Shown here piece after piece: positions 55,290 to 64,000 of a DNA stretch of 64,000 nt. This DNA comes from Perlucidibaca sp. (GTDB lineage Bacteria > Pseudomonadota > Gammaproteobacteria > Pseudomonadales > Moraxellaceae): contig JAHFSA010000002.1 of NCBI GenBank assembly GCA_023265995.1, positions 1 to 64,000 on the forward strand, in the 5' to 3' direction. Each line of letters starts with the position of its first letter. Within the stretch, counting starts at the first letter, position 1. A model generated the notes under the pieces. The model was given only the letters and a program-made list of their open reading frames with translations. It did no database searches and had not been told where the DNA came from. The position numbers and the translations under genes were made by a program.

Positions 55290-56574
55290 GACTGTTCTCT
55301 TTGCTTTCAAGACGAATGCCGCGGTCCGGGCTGACCCAGCGGGCCCGCTTGCCCCCGCCAAGTCGGATGACCTTGGGGAAAGCGACGATCGTCGACAAGG
55401 TATTGATGATCCAGAACACCAGGGGGTACCAGATCATCCAGTAGTAATTGCGTCCAAGCCCTTTGTCGTAGCGGCTGTCCAGCCACTTGCTGACGGCGAA
55501 CTGCAACAGGCAGGTTGCGCCGAGGATGACGCTGCTCCATTGCGGAAGCAGCGGTGAACTCATGTGCGGCAGGGTCCCGGCCGGCAATATCAGGCTGGCC
55601 ACCCAGAGCAGGCAGAGCAGAGCCATGAGGTAGGACCAGACCAGGCTCAGGCAAAGCTCCATCATCAGCGGCCAGAGATGGTTCTGGCTCGGGCGCACCA
55701 GCACGTCGAGATTCTTGATCAGCACCTGGGCGCCGCCCATGGCCCAGCGCAGACGCTGCTTCCAGAGGCCGCCGAGGGTTTCCGGCATGAGGATCCAGAC
55801 CAGGGCATTGGGCTCGAAACGGACATCCCAGCCGGCGCGCTGCAGCTTCCAGGTCACGTCGATGTCTTCCGTGAGCATGTCAGCGCTCCAGTAGCCGATC
55901 TGGTGCACAGCCGACTTGCGGAAAGCGGTGATGACACCGGACACCGTGAACAGGCGACCGAAGGTGCGCTGGGCGCGCTTGATCATGCCGACGATGGAGG
56001 AGAACTCGCCGACCTGGATGCGCCCGATCAGCGTCGAACGGTTGCGGATGCGCGGGTTGCCGGTGACAGCGGCCACGGTCGGGTCTTCCACGAAGTGGCG
56101 GACCATCCAGTGCGCGGCATGCGGGTCGAGCAAGGCATCGCCGTCTATGCAGATCAGGAACTCGTGCTTGGCCAGCAGACTGCCGGCCTGCAGCGCCATG
56201 GCCTTGCCCTGGTTCTGCGCCAGATGCACCACGCGCAGACGGCTGTGCTGCGCCGCCATGCGGTCGAGCACGGCGCCGGTGTTGTCACGGCTGCCATCGT
56301 TGATGGCAATGACCTCGAACTCGGGATAGTTCAGGTTGAGGGCGTGGCTGAGGGTCTCGTAGGCATTGTCACCCTCGTTGAAGCAGGGAATCAGGACGCT
56401 CACCGGCGGCGTGTTCGGCAGCGGGCGCGGCTGGTCATAACTGCCCTGCCCGTGCTCGTGACGCCAGTAGAAGATGGCAGCACCGATCATCCACAGCAGC
56501 GACATGTAGAGCGGGTAGTAGAAAACGAATCCCAGCGCCGTTTCCCAGAGTGACTTCAATTCATCCAGCATCAT
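55276..56574 (-). CDS. pgaC: poly-beta-1,6-GlcNAc synthase PgaC (GT2)
   Basis: 432 residues from the ATG at 56574 (AGGTGA upstream). GT2 motifs: VSVLIPCFNEGDN, INDGSRDNTG, ICIDGDALLDPHA (DxD-like), MLTEDIDVTWKLQ and QRLRWAMGG. N-terminal and C-terminal membrane helices flank the catalytic domain. It polymerises UDP-GlcNAc into PNAG, a biofilm polymer. It begins 15 nt after pgaB. Confidence 0.95.
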   Translation of the reverse strand: MMLDELKSLWETALGFVFYYPLYMSLLWMIGAAIFYWRHEHGQGSYDQPRPLPNTPPVSVLIPCFNEGDNAYETLSHALNLNYPEFEVIAINDGSRDNTGAVLDRMAAQHSRLRVVHLAQNQGKAMALQAGSLLAKHEFLICIDGDALLDPHAAHWMVRHFVEDPTVAAVTGNPRIRNRSTLIGRIQVGEFSSIVGMIKRAQRTFGRLFTVSGVITAFRKSAVHQIGYWSADMLTEDIDVTWKLQRAGWDVRFEPNALVWILMPETLGGLWKQRLRWAMGGAQVLIKNLDVLVRPSQNHLWPLMMELCLSLVWSYLMALLCLLWVASLILPAGTLPHMSSPLLPQWSSVILGATCLLQFAVSKWLDSRYDKGLGRNYYWMIWYPLVFWIINTLSTIVAFPKVIRLGGGKRARWVSPDRGIRLESKENSHEQE

Positions 56575-56589
56575 GGCATTCACCTGTCA

Positions 56590-58548
56590 CTACTCCGGCA
56601 AGCTCGACTTGCTGTCGAACACCGGCTTGAGCACGGCGGGATCCGGATGATCCTGGAACAGGTTGTCCGGGTAGTAGCCGACATGACGCACGCCCATGCG
56701 ATAGAGCATGGCCATGGTGTCCGCCAGCTCCTGGCTGGGAATGTGCTTGCCGGTGCGCCAGTCCGTCGCCTGCAGCTCGAAGACGACTCGGTCCATGGCG
56801 CCGGGAATCGACTTCACGCGCTCGACCATGTCACGGAAGAAGGCCTGGTGATCAGGTGCCTGCTCCATGTACGGCATGGCCATGATGGCGGTGAAGCCGT
56901 AGTTGCGCAGCGAGGACTCCAGCGACTGCGCATACCAGGTTTCCGAACGCGGGTTCAGCGCCACCTGGGCGTAGAGATTGCGTGCCGTTCTCAGGTCCGG
57001 CTGCTCTTCACGCACGACATCGGCCAGCTCACGGGCGAAGTTGTCGAGCGTGTGGATCTTCAGGATGGTCCAGCGGCCAAGCAGGTCATCATTGTCGCGG
57101 ATGGCCTTGAGCGTGGTCGGCAGGCCCCAGCTGCGGTAGGCCTGCAGCGCCTGCGGGCTGGCATCTTCGTAATCCGACAGGGTCACGTCGTCATGAAAGA
57201 GCAGGCCCTCGAAGGCCACCGAACGCGACAGATCCTGGTAGATGTCGCGGATCACCTGACGCGCGCGCGGCGAGAACGGTGACAGGCGGTGGTAGCCCAT
57301 GACCAGGTGATCGGCATTGCTCTGTTCGGTCTCCACCAGGTCCTTGGCGGCCGGCTCGCTGGCCGGCAGATCGAAGGCAAGCATGGGCATCCAGGCGTAG
57401 ACACGCTTGACCTTGGTGCGCGTGCTGATCTGCCAGACCGTGCGGTTGAACAGGTCGGCACGCATGGGCAGATGGCGGTTGGGGAAGTACATGGCATCGG
57501 CCGAGCCGTTGCCGTCCGGGTCGGAGAACGCCTGCAGATAGACCGTGTTCACGCCCAGCAGCTGGATGCGGTCGAGCAGATGGCCGAGATTGCGCTCCTG
57601 CTGCGCCGGATCGCGGTCGTAGATGTTGTCGAGATCGACATGCATGACCTTGGCCGGGCGGTCATTGTCGCTGATGTTGTGCGCGCGCAGGGTTATCTCG
57701 CGCTCCAGCACCGGCAGCGTGACATGGCTGTCGACGAGGATGCGGCGCAGCTGCGACAGCGGCGTGCTCTCGACATTGGGGCCGTCATCGAGCGTCATGG
57801 TGATGGGCAGGCCGGCCTTGGTGGCGAGGGCGCGGGTCGTGACGTTGTGGGCGCCATAGGGCCAGATCATGATGCGCGGCGCGCTGCCGAGGTGGTGCTT
57901 GATCAGGGCATTGTTCTGGCGCAGGTCGGCCAGGATGCGCTTGCCGTAGGCTGCCTCGGTCTCGTAGCGCTGCTGGTCAGGGAAGTACAGGCGCGAGGTG
58001 GCCGCCGGTTCCATGTTGCCCTGCGGGTTGGCCTGCATGCCGCGGTGCAGCGCGAAGCTGTGGCTGGCCACCTCGACCAGACCGCTGTCCTGCATTTCAT
58101 GGATCTCCTGCCAGGACAGGAGATCACTGCGCGGAATCTGGCGGCCGTCGAAGTCGACGTTGCCCTGCTCTTCCAGCCAGCTGCCGACCAGCGCGATCAC
58201 GGCCGGGGCCTTGAACATCTTGAGCAGTGGGAAGACCCGGGTGTAGACCGAACGGTAACCGTCGTCGAAGGTGAGCAGCACGGCCTTGGCCGGCAGCGGG
58301 CGCTTGCCGGCGCGATCGGCCAGCACGTCATCCATGCTGACGAAGTGGTAGCCGTTGTTCTTCAGCCAGTCGAGATGGCGCACCAGCAATGTCGGCGACA
58401 CGGCGTAATCGGCCGCCAACGACTCGCCGGGCTCGGAGATCTCGTGGTAGCAGAGAATGGTGACCTCGCCCGGAGCCGCCAGCAGGCGTGCCGACGCCAG
58501 CATCGACAGCAGGAATACCGAGAACAGGACAACGTAGCGTTTGATCAT
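56590..58548 (-). CDS. pgaB: poly-beta-1,6-GlcNAc N-deacetylase PgaB
   Basis: 652 residues. The N-terminal NodB deacetylase domain begins VTILCYHEISEPG and has LLTFDDGYRSVY; the C-terminal hydrolase-like domain (from about 290) contains MHVDLDNIYDRDPAQQ and VNTVYLQAFSDPDGNG. It partly deacetylates PNAG for export. The N-terminus is a hydrophobic signal (LFSVFLLSMLASARLLA) without a lipobox Cys, unlike the E. coli lipoprotein. It is the first gene of pgaBCD; pgaA is absent. Confidence 0.95.
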   Translation of the reverse strand: MIKRYVVLFSVFLLSMLASARLLAAPGEVTILCYHEISEPGESLAADYAVSPTLLVRHLDWLKNNGYHFVSMDDVLADRAGKRPLPAKAVLLTFDDGYRSVYTRVFPLLKMFKAPAVIALVGSWLEEQGNVDFDGRQIPRSDLLSWQEIHEMQDSGLVEVASHSFALHRGMQANPQGNMEPAATSRLYFPDQQRYETEAAYGKRILADLRQNNALIKHHLGSAPRIMIWPYGAHNVTTRALATKAGLPITMTLDDGPNVESTPLSQLRRILVDSHVTLPVLEREITLRAHNISDNDRPAKVMHVDLDNIYDRDPAQQERNLGHLLDRIQLLGVNTVYLQAFSDPDGNGSADAMYFPNRHLPMRADLFNRTVWQISTRTKVKRVYAWMPMLAFDLPASEPAAKDLVETEQSNADHLVMGYHRLSPFSPRARQVIRDIYQDLSRSVAFEGLLFHDDVTLSDYEDASPQALQAYRSWGLPTTLKAIRDNDDLLGRWTILKIHTLDNFARELADVVREEQPDLRTARNLYAQVALNPRSETWYAQSLESSLRNYGFTAIMAMPYMEQAPDHQAFFRDMVERVKSIPGAMDRVVFELQATDWRTGKHIPSQELADTMAMLYRMGVRHVGYYPDNLFQDHPDPAVLKPVFDSKSSLPE

Positions 58549-58715
58549 GATGAGTGCACGCGGCTCACGAGGACTATGGCCTTGAGGACGCGCATTCTAC
58601 CAATGCGTCATACACGCGAATGTGACAAAACTGTTTTATTACAGAAATTTAAATCAGCGAGCTGAACCCTGACAAAACGTTAATGAGGCTCTGTCAGGGC
58701 CCGCGTGTTGAGACT

Positions 58716-59357
58716 TTACTTGAAGTAGGCGTTGTCTTTCTTGCTGTGGTCGGTGCTGTCGGTGACACGCGCCAGCTCGGGAATCTGGGCCTTGAGCGTG
58801 GTCTCGACACCCTGCTTGAGGGTCATGTCGACCGCCGAGCAGCCCTGGCAGCCGCCACCGAACTTGAGCACGGCCGTCCAGCCATGTTCCGGATCCTGGT
58901 AGCACTCGAGCAGGCTGACGCTGCCGTTGTGCGCCGCCAGACCCGGATTGATCTCGGAGAACAGCACATGGTTGATGCGCTCTTCCATCGGGCTGTCGGC
59001 GGAAATGTTCGGCACCTTGGAGCGCGGAGCCTTGAAGGTGAGCTGGCCACCCATGCGATCCTTGTTGAAATCGATGACGGCATCGACCAGGTAGCTGGCC
59101 GAACGACCATCGACATAGGCCGGGAAGCCCTCGTAATCGATACGGATGTCGTCCGCCTTTTCCTCGCCCTTGGTGCAATAGGCCATGCAGCACTCGGCAC
59201 GCGGTGTGCCCGGATGCTCGACGAAAATGCGCACGCCGATGCCGTCGCTGTTCTGCTTGGCCAGCAGTTCGCGCAGATAGGCCTGGGCCGGCTCGGTGAT
59301 GACCATGTTGGTGTCCACTTCGCCCACCATTGCTTCAGTTGCAGGCGCTTCGCTCAT
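58716..59357 (-). CDS. nfuA: Fe-S biogenesis protein NfuA
   Basis: 213 residues from an ATG at 59357 (GAGG upstream); ATGs at 59372 and 59384 are alternatives. The N-terminal degenerate A-type domain (ITEPAQAYLRELLAKQ) is followed by a C-terminal Nfu domain with the cluster-binding FGGGCQGCSAVDMTL. It carries [4Fe-4S] clusters to target apoproteins under stress. It is divergent from metH. Confidence 0.92.
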   Translation of the reverse strand: MSEAPATEAMVGEVDTNMVITEPAQAYLRELLAKQNSDGIGVRIFVEHPGTPRAECCMAYCTKGEEKADDIRIDYEGFPAYVDGRSASYLVDAVIDFNKDRMGGQLTFKAPRSKVPNISADSPMEERINHVLFSEINPGLAAHNGSVSLLECYQDPEHGWTAVLKFGGGCQGCSAVDMTLKQGVETTLKAQIPELARVTDSTDHSKKDNAYFK

Positions 59358-59407
59358 CGCTGCCTCACTCATTGGGTGTCTCATTTGCCAGTAGAAAACA
59401 GAATGAC

Positions 59408-59413
59408 AGTATA
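59408..59413 (-). promoter_or_regulatory. putative extended -10 of nfuA promoter
   Basis: On the minus strand TGCTATACT forms an extended -10 (TG-N-TATACT), 51 nt upstream of the chosen nfuA start. The nearest -35-like TTGCCA is 21 nt further, so recognition would rest on the extended -10. Support is modest. Confidence 0.4.
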
Positions 59414-59501
59414 GCAGCGCTTGTCGTGTCTGAGTGGCAACACGAGGTAGACGACGCTGCCGCGCAGCTCTGCTACACTATCTATTCATTTTTTTGGATA
59501 G

Positions 59502-63242
<3,741 letters not shown>

Positions 63243-63325
63243 ACAGCCGGCACTGAACTCCGTGACCGGTCGCTCTCGCAAGAAGATCTGGTCGCCAGCC
63301 ATGGCAAAACGGACGGAGACATTCA

Positions 63326-63562
63326 GTGCAAGGTGGTTACGGACATGCATTGCCGCCGGGAGGGCCCAAGCCCCCATCCCGGTGGCGCAAGGCGCTCAGC
63401 CGATTCCTTCGTTCCGGCTTCAATGTCGCCGGCCTCAAGCAGGTTGATCTGGACGAGAATGCCGAGCATGCGGAGATCTTCGTGCTGTCCGGCATCATGC
63501 TCTTCGGCATAGTCGTCGGCGCCATCTGGATACTGCTGCAGCAATACTTCGAAGGCGCCTGA
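63326..63562 (+). CDS. small single-pass membrane protein
   Basis: 78 residues. GTG start behind GGAGACATT. The first 45 residues are basic, Pro/Gly-rich and end in an acidic segment (VDLDENAEHAE); one membrane helix follows (IFVLSGIMLFGIVVGAIWILL) with a short tail. I do not recognise the family. It lies 83 nt after metH, probably in the same transcript. Confidence 0.6.
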   Translation: MQGGYGHALPPGGPKPPSRWRKALSRFLRSGFNVAGLKQVDLDENAEHAEIFVLSGIMLFGIVVGAIWILLQQYFEGA

Positions 63563-63580
63563 ACAGACGCCGGAGACACG

Positions 63581-63598
63581 GCAGGCCCGAAGGCCTGC
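63581..63598. terminator. hairpin between small membrane protein and sohB
   Basis: Perfect stem GCAGGCC / GGCCTGC with a CGAA tetraloop, between convergent stops at 63562 and 63614. The T tract is weak. Confidence 0.5.
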
Positions 63599-63613
63599 GC
63601 TTGCACGCCTGTC

Positions 63614-64000
63614 TTAAAAGCGTGGCCCGTTGAGGCCACGCTGCCACCAGCGCATGAGCAGACGATCCGAAGCCTCCTCCGCTGCCAGACCGAGACGCTG
63701 GGCCACGGTCTTGCGCGTGCGCCAGTGCAGCGCAAAGAGACTGGCAGTGCCGGCACGGGCGCGCAGATAGTCGTCGCTGGTGCGCAGTTCGTCGACCAGC
63801 TGCAGATCAATGGCCTGACGGCCGTACCAGTGCTCGCCGGTACCGACCTCGGCCAGATCCACCTGCGGTCGCCACTGCTGCACGAAATCCTTGAACAGCA
63901 CGTGAGTGTCTTCAAGATCCTGCTGGAACTTGCGACGACCGGCTTCGGTGTTCTCGCCGAGCATGGTCAGCGTGCGCTTGTATTCGCCCGCGGTCATGAG
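63614..64000 (-). CDS. sohB: SohB-type signal peptide peptidase, C-terminal part (5' end beyond window)
   Basis: About 128 residues visible; the frame continues through base 64000, so the N-terminus with the catalytic Ser is outside. The text TAGEYKRTLTMLGENTEAGRRKFQQDLEDTH and FVQQWRPQVDLAEVGTGEHWYGRQAIDLQLVDELRTSDDYL is the C-terminal part of S49-family SohB, including the Lys of the serine/lysine dyad region EYKRT. It is a membrane-bound periplasmic protease in E. coli. Confidence 0.88.
   Translation of the reverse strand, partial: LMTAGEYKRTLTMLGENTEAGRRKFQQDLEDTHVLFKDFVQQWRPQVDLAEVGTGEHWYGRQAIDLQLVDELRTSDDYLRARAGTASLFALHWRTRKTVAQRLGLAAEEASDRLLMRWWQRGLNGPRF

Noticed and set aside
59385-59501. 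Possible cobalamin riboswitch before metH
   Set aside because: The gap is about 117-144 bases, and I found no B12-box-like sequence or the long structured leader needed.

Overview
The window is about 64 kb of mostly GC-rich, densely coded chromosomal DNA from a gammaproteobacterium. The gene order points to Pseudomonadales: clpA-clpS-cspD-icd with a monomeric isocitrate dehydrogenase gene nearby, mnmA-hflD-purB with a RoxA-type oxygenase, thrH/cysH/cysB, and nfuA beside metH all recall Pseudomonas chromosomes. A pga exopolysaccharide locus and two isocitrate dehydrogenases would also fit a high-GC member of the Moraxellaceae. The exact genus is inference. I saw no rRNA, tRNA, CRISPR array, insertion sequence or prophage.

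Layout. (1) 1-3175 is an AT-rich accessory segment. It holds a small membrane protein gene followed, one base later, by a large RTX calcium-binding protein gene that runs off the left edge. This is the least ordinary part of the window: the RTX protein has a FrpC-like Asp-Pro self-processing module. (2) 3176-14741 carries a DUF2238 membrane protein, a lytic transglycosylase, a CDGSH protein, rlmKL-pyrD, a Phd/VapC-type toxin-antitoxin pair, pepN and a DUF2797 gene. (3) 14751-24567 carries yeaC-like/nadK, fadH with a divergent AraC-type regulator, a QueD-like gene, mdh, corA, rraA, an NAD(P)-binding protein, a lytic transglycosylase and a Rieske protein. (4) 24662-38810 is central carbon metabolism and proteostasis: ppsA and its regulator ppsR (divergent), monomeric NADP-isocitrate dehydrogenase, an exported lipase, a cupin, an HD protein, endonuclease I, clpA/clpS, a cold-shock protein and dimeric icd. 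(5) 38928-46762 carries rluE, moaC-moaD-moaE, mnmA-hflD, purB, roxA and pabB. (6) 47003-54779 carries a Gly/Ser-rich lipoprotein of unknown function, thpR, thrH, an orphan GAF histidine kinase, cysH, cysB, a TauE/SafE-type exporter and a DAHP synthase. (7) 54852-64000 carries pgaBCD without pgaA, nfuA, metH, a small membrane protein and the 3' end of sohB.

How the genes work together. PpsR controls PpsA by reversible phosphorylation. The two isocitrate dehydrogenases, malate dehydrogenase and PEP synthase together mark a TCA/gluconeogenic lifestyle. CysB, CysH and the TSUP exporter form a sulfur assimilation cluster. ClpS feeds N-degron substrates to ClpA. MoaC/D/E belong to molybdopterin synthesis. 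Convergent gene pairs are repeatedly separated by strong bidirectional hairpin terminators. Many genes on both strands overlap by ATGA/TTGA junctions, which indicates translational coupling.

All calls rest on reading the translated sequence and recalling family motifs. No database search was run.
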